The translations under genes and the position numbers were made by a program. This document shows, one piece after another, positions 8,037-16,174 of a stretch of DNA of 64,000 nt; the stretch's first letter is position 1, and each line of letters starts with the position of its first letter. Source of the stretch: Kribbella sp. CA-293567. GTDB lineage: Bacteria; Actinomycetota; Actinomycetes; Propionibacteriales; Kribbellaceae. Where the stretch lies: NCBI RefSeq assembly GCF_027627575.1, contig NZ_CP114065.1, positions 1,302,001 through 1,366,000 on the forward strand, read 5' to 3'. The notes beneath the pieces are model-generated. The model saw nothing but the letters and a program-made list of their open reading frames with translations. It ran no database searches and had not been told where the DNA came from.

Positions 8037-9832
8037 GCCGTCCGACTCGGCGTACCGTCCTGGGTCTCGCCGCAGCGGCTGTTGCCGGTGCGGCGGGGCT
8101 CCGGCCGGAGTTCGCGGCGGCCTCGAACCCGGGCCGCGCGCACGGGTGGGCCACCGCCACGATGGCGCGGATGACGCTGGAGGAGAAGGTCGGCCAGCTG
8201 TTCGTCACCTACGCGTACGGCGCCACGGCAACCACCGCGGACCAGCGCAACGTCACCGCGTACGGCGTAGCGACGCCGGCCGAGGTGGTCGCGAAGTACA
8301 AGCTCGGTGGCGTCATCTACTTCGCCTGGACCGACTCGGTGGCCAACCCGCCGCAGATCGCGGCACTGTCCAACGGGCTGCAGCAGACCTCGCTCGGCGT
8401 CGGCGGCAAGGTCTCGGTGCCACTGCTGATCAGTACCGACCAGGAGCACGGCGTCGTGTTCAGGGTCGGTCCGCCGGCCACTCAGTTCGCGGGCGCGATG
8501 GCACTCGGCGCCGGCCGTAGTACGGCGGACGCCCGGGAGGCCGGGGGAATCGCCGGCGCGGAGCTCCGCGCCGTCGGGGTGAACCAGGACTACGCGCCGG
8601 TCGCCGACGTGAACATGAACGCGCTGAACCCGGTGATCGGGGTGCGGTCCTTCTCGTCCGATCCGGACCTGGTCGCCCGCCTGACGGCCGCTCAGGTCAA
8701 GGGATACCAGGCCGACGGCGGCATCGCCTCCTGCGCCAAGCACTTCCCCGGCCACGGCGACACCGCGACCGACAGCCACACCGGCATTCCGACCATCGAC
8801 CACACCCGGGAGGAGTGGGAGCGGCTCGACGCACCGCCGTTCCGGGCCGCGATCGCCGCCGGGATCGACTCGATCATGACCGCGCACATCGTGGTTCCGT
8901 CGCTCGATCCGTCCGGTGACCCGGCCACGCTGAGCAAGCCGATCATGACCGGCATCCTGCGCGAGGAGCTCGGGTACGACGGGGTCGTGGTGACCGACTC
9001 GCTCGGCATGGCGGGCGTCCGGCAGAAGTACGGCGACGCCGAGGTGCCCGTGCTCGCCCTCGAGGCGGGGGTCGACCAACTCCTGATGCCGCCGCTGATG
9101 GACGTTGCTTACAACGCTGTACTGGACGCGGTCCGGTCCGGCCGGATCACCCGGAAGCGACTCGACCGGAGCGTGTACCGCGTACTGCGGCTGAAGCATC
9201 TCAACGGCCTGGTGGACCAGCCGATGGTCGACGTCGAGGCGGTGCGGTCAGTAGTCGGTACGCCGGAGCACTACGCCGCCGCGCAGCGCATCTCGGACCG
9301 CTCGACAACGCTGGTGAAGAACGCGGCCGGCCTGCTCCCGTTGAGCAAGGCGGCTCGCACGGTTCTGGTGACGGGGTACGGCGTCGCCGGCACCCAGACC
9401 CTGGCGAACCGGCTGACCGCACGGGGAGCGACGACGACGGTCCGGCAGACCGGAGCAACACCGACCGACGCCGCCATCACCGCCGCGGTGGCGGCGGCCC
9501 GGACGCACGACCTCACCATCGTCTTGACCATGAAGGCCTGGGACACCCTCGTCACCGACAAGCAGGCCAAGCAGCAGCAACTGGTGAGGCAACTGCTCGC
9601 GACCGGCAAGCCGGTGGTCGTGGTCGCCGTCCGAGACCCGTACGACATCGCCTACTTCCCGGCGGCGCCGACCTACCTGGCGACGTACTCGTACGCCGAC
9701 GTCTCGATGGAGTCGCTGGCCAAGGTCCTGTACGGCGAGATCGCGCCGGCCGGCAAGTTGCCGGTCGGCATCCCGGTCGCGGGTGACCCGTCGGCCACCC
9801 TTTATCCCTTCGGCCACGGACTGACCTGGTGA
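8033..9832 (+). CDS. second secreted GH3 NagZ-like hexosaminidase (tandem paralogue)
   Basis: A 599-residue paralogue of the preceding gene, starting at a GTG that overlaps its stop (GTGA). The N-terminus SRPTRRTVLGLAAAA is a twin-arginine signal, whereas the first copy uses a Sec signal. The NagZ loop KHFPGHGDTATDSH and the nucleophile Asp in VVTDSLGM are intact, so both copies should be active. Long identical stretches near the C-terminus (WDT, AVRDPYDIAYF, MESLAKVLYGEIAPAGKLP) show a duplication. The different export routes suggest different locations or substrates. It could be lipid- or wall-retained, but no lipobox is visible. Confidence 0.87.
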   Translation: MSRPTRRTVLGLAAAAVAGAAGLRPEFAAASNPGRAHGWATATMARMTLEEKVGQLFVTYAYGATATTADQRNVTAYGVATPAEVVAKYKLGGVIYFAWTDSVANPPQIAALSNGLQQTSLGVGGKVSVPLLISTDQEHGVVFRVGPPATQFAGAMALGAGRSTADAREAGGIAGAELRAVGVNQDYAPVADVNMNALNPVIGVRSFSSDPDLVARLTAAQVKGYQADGGIASCAKHFPGHGDTATDSHTGIPTIDHTREEWERLDAPPFRAAIAAGIDSIMTAHIVVPSLDPSGDPATLSKPIMTGILREELGYDGVVVTDSLGMAGVRQKYGDAEVPVLALEAGVDQLLMPPLMDVAYNAVLDAVRSGRITRKRLDRSVYRVLRLKHLNGLVDQPMVDVEAVRSVVGTPEHYAAAQRISDRSTTLVKNAAGLLPLSKAARTVLVTGYGVAGTQTLANRLTARGATTTVRQTGATPTDAAITAAVAAARTHDLTIVLTMKAWDTLVTDKQAKQQQLVRQLLATGKPVVVVAVRDPYDIAYFPAAPTYLATYSYADVSMESLAKVLYGEIAPAGKLPVGIPVAGDPSATLYPFGHGLTW

Positions 9833-9899
9833 GGAAGCTCGCGCTCCTCACCGCGGCGTCGGTTCCGGCCTACCCTGCCCTTGGATCGGAGATCCACTC

Positions 9900-11192
9900 A
9901 TGACCGTTGGACGTCGTAGTTTCCTGGCCGGCGCGGGCGCCGTCGGCGCCGCACCACTGCTCGCGGGTACCACGGCCCAGGCCGCGGCCGACCCGGCGAA
10001 GAAGAGGAAGGTGAAGACCGGCGCCCAGGTGCTGGCGGACTCCGGCTGGAAGGCGCTGGCCGGCCAGAAGGTCGGGGTGTTCAGCAATCCGACCGGCATC
10101 CTCGACGACCTGAGCCACATCGTCGACACCATGCACGCGTCCGGCAAGGTCAACGTGGTCGCGGTGTTCGGGCCCGAGCACGGGTTCCGCGGCAGCGCGC
10201 AGGCCGGCGGTTCCGAGAACGACCACGTCGACCCGCGGACCGGGATCATGGTCTACGACGCGTACGGCGCCAACGCGGCCAAGCTCGCGACGCTGTACCA
10301 GAAGTCCGGCGTGGAGACCGTCGTGTTCGACATCCAGGACGTCGGCGCGCGGTTCTACACCTACATCTGGTCGATGTACGAGGCGATGGTGGCCGCTGCC
10401 ACCACGGGCAAGAAGTTCGTCGTACTGGACCGGCCGAACCCGGTCGGCGGGTCCGCCCGCGGCCCGATGCTCAAGCCTGGCTACACCTCGGGCGTGGGCA
10501 AGGAGGAGATCGTCCAGCAGCACGGCATGACGGTCGGCGAGCTGGCCCGGCTCTTCAACGCCGAGTACCTCGCTCTCGACACCGGTGGCCCCGTCGTCCA
10601 GGACCTGAAGGTGATCCAGGTGGAGGGCTGGAAGCGGGACCAGCTGTTCGCCGAGACCGGGCTGCCCTGGGTGATGCCGAGCCCGAACATGCCGACGCCG
10701 GACACCGCCCTGCTCTACCCGGGCACGTGCCTGTTCGAGGCGACCAACTTCTCCGAGGGCCGCGGCACCACCCGGCCGTTCGAGCTGATCGGCGCGCCGT
10801 ACATCGACTACCGCTGGGCCGAGGCGCTGCGGACCAAGAACGTTCCTGGAATCGAGTTCCGCGAGGCGTACTTCACGCCGTTCATCAGCAAGAACGCCAA
10901 CGTGCTCTGCGGCGGCGTCCAGCTGCACATCACCGACCCGCACCGGGTCGATCCGATCCTGGCGGCGACCCACATGATGATCGAGGCCAAGCGGCTCTAC
11001 CCGCAGTTCGCCTGGCGGGCCGAGAACCCACCCGGCCGATGGATCGACCTGCTGACCGGATCGGACCGGTTCCGCACGATGTTCGCCGCCGGCGCGCCGG
11101 CCGAGGAGATCGTCGCCGCCTGGCAGCCGGAGACCCGGGCCTGGAACCGCCGCCGGGCGCAGTACCTGCTCTACAAGGGGGCGCACCGATGA
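9900..11192 (+). CDS. namZ: exo-beta-N-acetylmuramidase, DUF1343/NamZ family
   Basis: NamZ-family enzymes release MurNAc from the non-reducing ends of peptidoglycan chains and act together with NagZ. The 430 residues begin with a Tat signal (VGRRSFLAG, cleavage near TAQAAA). Family signatures are KVGVFSNPTGI, VFGPEHGFRG, VFDIQDVGARFYTYIWSM, LDRPNPVGG and the C-terminal half with FEATNFSEGRGTTRPFE. It follows the GH3 pair by 67 bases, and its TGA overlaps the ATG of the AmiE-like gene. Bacillus subtilis carries namZ, nagZ and amiE in one operon with murQ and murR, the same set as here. Confidence 0.9.
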   Translation: MTVGRRSFLAGAGAVGAAPLLAGTTAQAAADPAKKRKVKTGAQVLADSGWKALAGQKVGVFSNPTGILDDLSHIVDTMHASGKVNVVAVFGPEHGFRGSAQAGGSENDHVDPRTGIMVYDAYGANAAKLATLYQKSGVETVVFDIQDVGARFYTYIWSMYEAMVAAATTGKKFVVLDRPNPVGGSARGPMLKPGYTSGVGKEEIVQQHGMTVGELARLFNAEYLALDTGGPVVQDLKVIQVEGWKRDQLFAETGLPWVMPSPNMPTPDTALLYPGTCLFEATNFSEGRGTTRPFELIGAPYIDYRWAEALRTKNVPGIEFREAYFTPFISKNANVLCGGVQLHITDPHRVDPILAATHMMIEAKRLYPQFAWRAENPPGRWIDLLTGSDRFRTMFAAGAPAEEIVAAWQPETRAWNRRRAQYLLYKGAHR

Positions 11193-12916
11193 GGCGCGCG
11201 GTCGCGGTCGGTGCGGTCGCTACCCTGATCCTCACCATGGCTACCCCTGCAGTTGCTGAGAGCAACAAATTCTCCGGGCGCTTCGACCGTCCGTACGACG
11301 GCTACGCGCCGAAGTCGACGATGCTGCGGGCCTCGACCCCGGCCAAGGCGGGTCTCGATCCCGCGCCGATCGACGCCGCGCTCGCCCAGGTCGAGGGCTG
11401 GACCCGGCCGGCCGGCACCACCAAACCCCTGTACGCCGGTGCCGTCACGCTGCTCGGCCACGACGGCAAGGTGGTCACCCGCGAGGCGACCGGCCTCGCC
11501 CTCAAGTACTCCGACGGCAGCGGTACCGAACTGCCCGCCGAGCAGCAGCTCCCGATGCGCACCGACACGATCTTCGACATGGCGTCGGTCTCGAAGCTGT
11601 TCACCTCGATCGTGGTGCTGCAGCAGGTGGAGAAGGGCCGGGTCGGCCTGGACACCCCGATCGCCACCTACGTGCCGGAGTTCGCGGCGAACGGCAAGGA
11701 GACGATCACGGTTCGGCAGGCGCTGACCCACACCACCGGGCTGCCCTCGTGGTTGCCGCTGTGGAGCGGTCAGCCGGACCCCGCCTCGCGGATGCAGATG
11801 GCGCTGACGGCCAAGCCGACCAGCGCGCCCGGTACGAAGTACCTCTACAGCGACCTGAACCTCATCTCGCTGGGTGAGGTCGCCGCCCGGGTGTCGGGCA
11901 AGTCGCTCGACAAGCTCGTCGCGGACGGCATCACCAAGCCGCTGCAGATGCGCGACACCGGCTACAACCCGGACGAGAAGAAGAAGCCGCGGATCGCCGC
12001 AACGGAGTACCAGACGGCCCCGGCGCGCGGGATGGTCTGGGGCTCGGTGCACGACGAGAACGCCTGGTCGCTCGGCGGCGTCGCCGGGCACGCGGGGGTC
12101 TTCTCGACCGCGGACGACATGGCCGTGCTGGCGCAGGCGTTCCTCAACGGTGGCAGCTACCGCGGTGCGCGGATCCTCAAGACGGACTCGGTCACCGCGA
12201 TGATCACCAACTTCAACCAGGGCTTCCCGGGCAACGACCACGGGCTGGGCTTCGAGCTCAACCAGCGTTGGTATATGGGCGGCCTGTCCAGTCCTCGTGC
12301 CGCGGGCCACACGGGGTACACGGGGACGTCGGTGGTGATCGACTTCGACTCACGCTCGTTCGCGATCCTGCTCACCAACCGGGTGCACCCCAGCCGCAAC
12401 TGGGGCAGCAACAACCCTGCCCGCAGGGCCGTAGCGCAGGGGTTGGCATTGTCGCTGGGCGTCGGACCGCGGCATGGCAAGGATGCCTGGTTCTCCGGCA
12501 CGACCGATGCGAGTACGGCCACGCTCGCGGCCAAGGTCGCGGTACCGGCAGCCGGCGCGAAGGTTTCGTTCGATCTGTTCGTCGACACCGAGGACACGGA
12601 TCTGCTGTACCTGGAGGCTTCTCCGGACGGAACGACCTGGACCAAGGTGCCTTTCACCGTTCGCGATCGGGGCACCGTGGTCGACACCGACGGCACCATC
12701 AGCGGGTCCGGTGATCGGCGCTGGCACCAGGCGACCGCGGATCTCGGGGCCGGCGACCAGACGTTGCGCTGGCGCTACACCACGGACGCGCTCTACCAGG
12801 GCCGGGGCGTCTTCGTGGACGGCGTGAAGATCTCCTCGGGGCACAAGGTGCTTCTCGACGGAGAACGCTCGCCGGAGTCATTTGCCGCATCCGGTTGGAG
12901 ACTTTCGCGTCGATGA
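11189..12916 (+). CDS. amiE: secreted serine hydrolase, AmiE/class C beta-lactamase fold, with C-terminal beta-sandwich
   Basis: Probable peptide-removing step of murein recycling (N-acetylmuramyl-L-alanine amidase in the B. subtilis operon). The 575 residues start with a Sec signal ending at AVAES. The penicillin-binding fold has Ser133-x-x-Lys136 in MASVSKLF, Tyr220 in YSDLNLI and HTGYTG as the third motif. Residues from about 430 onward form an additional beta-rich domain (SFDLFVDTEDTDLLYLEAS, VDGVKI), resembling adhesion or carbohydrate-binding modules, which the Bacillus protein lacks as far as I recall. Start and stop are coupled to namZ (ATGA). Substrate is inferred from operon context. 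Confidence 0.78.
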   Translation: MRRAVAVGAVATLILTMATPAVAESNKFSGRFDRPYDGYAPKSTMLRASTPAKAGLDPAPIDAALAQVEGWTRPAGTTKPLYAGAVTLLGHDGKVVTREATGLALKYSDGSGTELPAEQQLPMRTDTIFDMASVSKLFTSIVVLQQVEKGRVGLDTPIATYVPEFAANGKETITVRQALTHTTGLPSWLPLWSGQPDPASRMQMALTAKPTSAPGTKYLYSDLNLISLGEVAARVSGKSLDKLVADGITKPLQMRDTGYNPDEKKKPRIAATEYQTAPARGMVWGSVHDENAWSLGGVAGHAGVFSTADDMAVLAQAFLNGGSYRGARILKTDSVTAMITNFNQGFPGNDHGLGFELNQRWYMGGLSSPRAAGHTGYTGTSVVIDFDSRSFAILLTNRVHPSRNWGSNNPARRAVAQGLALSLGVGPRHGKDAWFSGTTDASTATLAAKVAVPAAGAKVSFDLFVDTEDTDLLYLEASPDGTTWTKVPFTVRDRGTVVDTDGTISGSGDRRWHQATADLGAGDQTLRWRYTTDALYQGRGVFVDGVKISSGHKVLLDGERSPESFAASGWRLSRR

Positions 12917-12951
12917 CCCCGCTCGGTGCTCAATCGCCGTACGGTGGCGTC

Positions 12952-13854
12952 ATGACTTCAGTGACCTCTCCAGAACCCACGGGGCCGCTGCTGGTCCGGG
13001 TCCGCGCGGTGATGCCCGCGCTGGCCCCGGCCGAGCAGCGAGTGGCGAACGCGGTCCTCGCGGACCCGGGCGGGGTAGCGGCGATGACGATCTCCGAACT
13101 GGCCGAGGTGGCCTCCACCTCGGAGACCACCGTCATCCGGTTCTGCAAGCAGCTCGGCGTCCCCGGCTATCCGCAGCTCCGCCTGCAGTTGGCGGCCCAG
13201 TCGGCGACGGAGAACATCCGGCCGGAGGTCGGTGGTGACATCGAGCCGGGCGACTCGCTGGCCGATGTGGTCGGCAAGGTCGCCTTCGCGGACGAGAAGG
13301 CGGTCCGGGAGACCGCCCAGCAGTTAGACGTCGAGGCGCTGAGCAAGGTGGTCGCCGCGGTGGCCAAGGCGCCGCGCGTCGACCTGTACGGGACTGGTGC
13401 GAGCGCCTTCGTGGCGCTCGACCTGCAGCAGAAGCTGCACCGGATCCGCCGGGTCGCCTTCGCCTGGTCCGACGTGCACGTCGCGCTGACCAGTGCCGCG
13501 CTGCTCGGCGAAGGGGACGTCGCGATCGGCATCTCCCACACCGGTACGACGATCGAGGTCGTCGAGGCGCTGGAGGAGGCCGCCAAGCACGGCGCCACCA
13601 CGGTCGCGGTGACGAACTTCCCCCGGTCGCCGCTGGCCCGGACGGCGGATCACGTGCTCACCACGGCGGCTCGCGAGACGACGTACCGGTCCGGTGCGAT
13701 GTCCAGCCGGATCGCGCAGCTGATGGTGGTCGACTGTCTGTTCATCGGTGTCGCCCAGTCGGTGCTGCCGGACGCCCGCAAGGCGCTCGAGGAAACGGCC
13801 ACCGCGGTCCGGGCGCACCGGCTGAAGAGTTCTGTCAATGATCAACAGAATTGA
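12952..13854 (+). CDS. murR: RpiR-family transcriptional regulator, MurR-like
   Basis: Likely repressor that senses MurNAc-6-phosphate and controls this operon. The ATG at 12952 gives 300 residues; an upstream extension into the amiE end is unlikely. An HTH_6 domain fills about residues 10-85 (MTISELAEVASTSETTVIRF is the recognition region). A SIS sugar-phosphate domain follows at about 125-260 (LYGTGASAFVALDLQQKL, IGISHTGTTIEVVEAL). It sits 35 bases after amiE and directly ahead of murQ. The murQ promoter overlaps its stop codon. Confidence 0.87.
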   Translation: MTSVTSPEPTGPLLVRVRAVMPALAPAEQRVANAVLADPGGVAAMTISELAEVASTSETTVIRFCKQLGVPGYPQLRLQLAAQSATENIRPEVGGDIEPGDSLADVVGKVAFADEKAVRETAQQLDVEALSKVVAAVAKAPRVDLYGTGASAFVALDLQQKLHRIRRVAFAWSDVHVALTSAALLGEGDVAIGISHTGTTIEVVEALEEAAKHGATTVAVTNFPRSPLARTADHVLTTAARETTYRSGAMSSRIAQLMVVDCLFIGVAQSVLPDARKALEETATAVRAHRLKSSVNDQQN

Positions 13855-13879
13855 AAATCCTTCAGTAGAAAACTAACAT
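13851..13879 (+). promoter_or_regulatory. murQ promoter, apparently giving a leaderless transcript
   Basis: TTGAAA (13851-13856), a 17-base spacer and TAACAT (13874-13879) make a near-consensus sigma-70 promoter that overlaps the murR stop. Only 7 bases separate the -10 box from the murQ GTG at 13887, so transcription should start at or next to the start codon. TGAA-N5-TTCA at 13852-13864 lies inside it and could be an operator half-site pair. Confidence 0.7.
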
Positions 13880-13886
13880 CATCTCT

Positions 13887-14780
13887 GTGATCACACCCAC
13901 GGAGCAGCGCAACCCCAGGACGCTAGCGATCGATGCGGTGGGGACCACCGAAATCCTGCGGATGGTGAACGCCGAGGACGCCCGGGTTGCCGGTGCGGTC
14001 AGCGCCGTCATCCCCGAGCTGGCTCGCGCGGTGGACGCTGCCGTCGAGGCCGTTCGCAACGGTGGCCGGGTGCACTACTTCGGCGCCGGCACCTCCGGCC
14101 GGCTGGCGGTTCTCGACGCCGCCGAGCTGCTGCCGACCTTCCACGCTCCCGACGACCTGGTGGTCGCTCACCATGCCGGTGGCATGGAGGCGCTGCTGCG
14201 CGCCGTCGAGAACGTCGAGGACTCCGAGGAAGGTGGTGCCGCCGACGCGGCCTCCGTCACCGGCCGCGACATCGTGATCGGGCTCGCGGCCTCCGGCAGT
14301 ACGCCGTACGTCGCCGGCGCGTTGCGCGCCGCCCGGGCAGTCGGCGCGACCACGGCGCTGGTCACCTCGAACCCGTCGGCCCCGCTGGCCCCGCTGGCCG
14401 ACATCGTGATCGCCGCCGACACCGGCCCCGAGGCGATCGCCGGCTCCACCCGCCTGAAGGCCGGCACGGCACAGAAGCTGATCCTGAACAGCTTCTCGAC
14501 CACCCTGATGATCAAACTCGGCCGGACCTGGTCGAACCTGATGGTCGACATGGTCGCCACCAACCAGAAGCTCCGCGGCCGGATGCTGCGCATCCTCGGC
14601 GAAGCCACCGGCGCCGACCCCGACGCCTGCGCGACCGCCCTGGCTGCGGCCGACGGTGAACTCAAACCGGCCCTGGTGCACCTCCTGACCGGCTCCCCGG
14701 TCCTCGAGGCCCGGCAGGCGCTCTCCGAGGCCGGTGGCCGCGTAGCCGTGGCCCTGGGCCTCCTCAGCGCCTCTGCGTAA
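13887..14780 (+). CDS. murQ: N-acetylmuramic acid 6-phosphate etherase
   Basis: Cleaves the lactyl ether of MurNAc-6-phosphate, yielding GlcNAc-6-phosphate and D-lactate in the cytoplasm. The 297 residues show the MurQ SIS-domain signatures: YFGAGTSGRLAVLDAAELLPTF (split here by its Gly-rich loop), IGLAASGSTPYV, KAGTAQKLILNSFSTTLMIKLG and VDMVATNQKLRGR. The GTG start has no ribosome-binding site, in line with the leaderless promoter. No MurP transporter or AnmK kinase, either of which would supply the phosphorylated substrate, is in the window. Confidence 0.95.
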   Translation: MITPTEQRNPRTLAIDAVGTTEILRMVNAEDARVAGAVSAVIPELARAVDAAVEAVRNGGRVHYFGAGTSGRLAVLDAAELLPTFHAPDDLVVAHHAGGMEALLRAVENVEDSEEGGAADAASVTGRDIVIGLAASGSTPYVAGALRAARAVGATTALVTSNPSAPLAPLADIVIAADTGPEAIAGSTRLKAGTAQKLILNSFSTTLMIKLGRTWSNLMVDMVATNQKLRGRMLRILGEATGADPDACATALAAADGELKPALVHLLTGSPVLEARQALSEAGGRVAVALGLLSASA

Positions 14781-14821
14781 ACCGGTCGCCGTGGGGGCGG
14801 GGCGTCCCTACAGTCGGTTGG

Positions 14822-15820
14822 ATGAGGACAGAGCGGGTTGACCCGCGGGATTCGGCGGCGTTCGGTGAGTGGCACGACGCGTTGCTGGCCGGTACGACGG
14901 CCGGGCGGGAGTACGCCGTCTGCTGGCAGCGCGAGGAGATGCGGCTGGCGATGGTCGACGAGACGCCGTACTTCGAGCGGGAGATCTGGGCGGTCCGCGA
15001 CGGCGACGGGGAGATCGCGGGAGTGGTTGCCCTCTTCCTGCCGTTGAAGGACAACACCAGCCTCGTCACGGTGGATCTGTGTGTGGTGCCGGAACGGCGG
15101 CGGGAGGGGGCCGGAACCGCGCTGGCCCGGGTGGTCGAGGAGCGGGTCGTTCATCACGGGCGCAAGATCGTGCAGGGCATGGTTCACAGTCCGCTGGACG
15201 GCGTGGCGGCCGGGGAGGGGTTCGCGCTGGCCAACGGGCTGACCTTGGGCCTCGTGGACCTGCATCGGGTGCTGGAGTTGCCGCTCGACCAGGCGTACCT
15301 CGAGGAGCTGGCGGCCGAGGTCGCCGAGCATCACCGCGACTATCGACTGGTGTCCTGGCAGAACCGTTGCCCGGACGAGCTGGTGGACGCGTACGCCGCA
15401 CTGGAGGGCACCTTCCTGAGTGAGGCGCCGCTGGGCGAGCTGGAGCTGGAGGAGGAGGTCTACGACGCCGCCCGGATCCGGTTCCGGGAGAAGCAGTCGC
15501 GCGAGCAGGGCCGGCGATCCTGGGTCACCGTCGCGATCGCGCCGGACGGAGCACTGGTCGGGCAGACCGAGCTGTTCATGCCCGGCCACGACCCGCTCAA
15601 CGCTTACCAGTCGGGCACCTTGGTGGCGTCCGCCCATCGTGGGCACCGGCTCGGGCTGGCGCTGAAGGTGCGCAACCACCTCGAACTGCAGCGCGACCGG
15701 ACCGGCCACCGGATCATGCACACCTGGAACGCCGAGCAGAACACGGCCATGAACGCGGTCAACGAGCGGCTCGGCTACCGGCCGGTCGAGCGGTCCGGCG
15801 AGTGGCAGCGCAGAATCTGA
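14822..15820 (+). CDS. tandem GNAT-domain acetyltransferase
   Basis: Contains two GNAT acetyl-CoA-binding domains in 332 residues. The first (about 1-150) has the acetyl-CoA loop CVVPERRREGAGTAL. The second (about 180-330) has SGTLVASAHRGHRLGLALKV and the helix HTWNAEQNTAMNAVNERLGYRPV, a pattern frequent in actinobacterial tandem GNATs such as the mycothiol-synthase-like group. Substrate is unknown. It follows murQ by 41 bases on the same strand but looks functionally unrelated. It is the last gene before the biosynthetic cluster. Confidence 0.75.
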   Translation: MRTERVDPRDSAAFGEWHDALLAGTTAGREYAVCWQREEMRLAMVDETPYFEREIWAVRDGDGEIAGVVALFLPLKDNTSLVTVDLCVVPERRREGAGTALARVVEERVVHHGRKIVQGMVHSPLDGVAAGEGFALANGLTLGLVDLHRVLELPLDQAYLEELAAEVAEHHRDYRLVSWQNRCPDELVDAYAALEGTFLSEAPLGELELEEEVYDAARIRFREKQSREQGRRSWVTVAIAPDGALVGQTELFMPGHDPLNAYQSGTLVASAHRGHRLGLALKVRNHLELQRDRTGHRIMHTWNAEQNTAMNAVNERLGYRPVERSGEWQRRI

Positions 15821-16174
15821 GAAAAATTCTGCCCCGCCGATAGTGGAATAGGCCGAAAAACGCTGGCTTGAATCCCGTGCGGGGAACCCTTCGGCGCCGG
15901 GAAATCGAACGTAAAAGCTAACCGTCTAGAGCCGATCAATCGGTTTGCGATAGATCCGGGTGTTTGATTTCCTCGGGTTCCGAAACCGAGCAGCATGGCT
16001 GATCCGGGACCAAAAGAAAAGCGATCTGGGCCACGTCGCGAACGGTAGCTGGATCATCACTTTCGGTCCATAGCGGGACCGCGTAATCGTGTCGTATCGT
16101 CACGTCATCGCCAGGCCTTGGTGGGGGGCTGGTGCTCTGAATCCTTTGTGTTCAAGGCGAACTTCGGAGCTCGG
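15821..16174. other. 354-base gene-free boundary region before the biosynthetic cluster
   Basis: This interval is visibly richer in A and T than its surroundings and contains no credible ORF. It holds a perfect 12-base inverted repeat CCGATCAATCGG at 15932-15943 and a weaker CTCGG/CCGAG hairpin near 15973-15991. It must carry the promoter of the first adenylating enzyme, but I see no confident -35/-10 pair. The palindrome is the best operator candidate. Confidence 0.5.

Noticed and set aside
10727..11188. N-terminal extension of the AmiE-like protein through the namZ gene
   Set aside because: The extension is out-of-frame namZ sequence; the ATG at 11189 begins a proper signal peptide and overlaps the namZ stop.
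15821..16174. A confident promoter for the first cluster ligase
   Set aside because: Several AT-rich hexamers exist but no -35/-10 pair with acceptable spacing; only the palindrome is reported.
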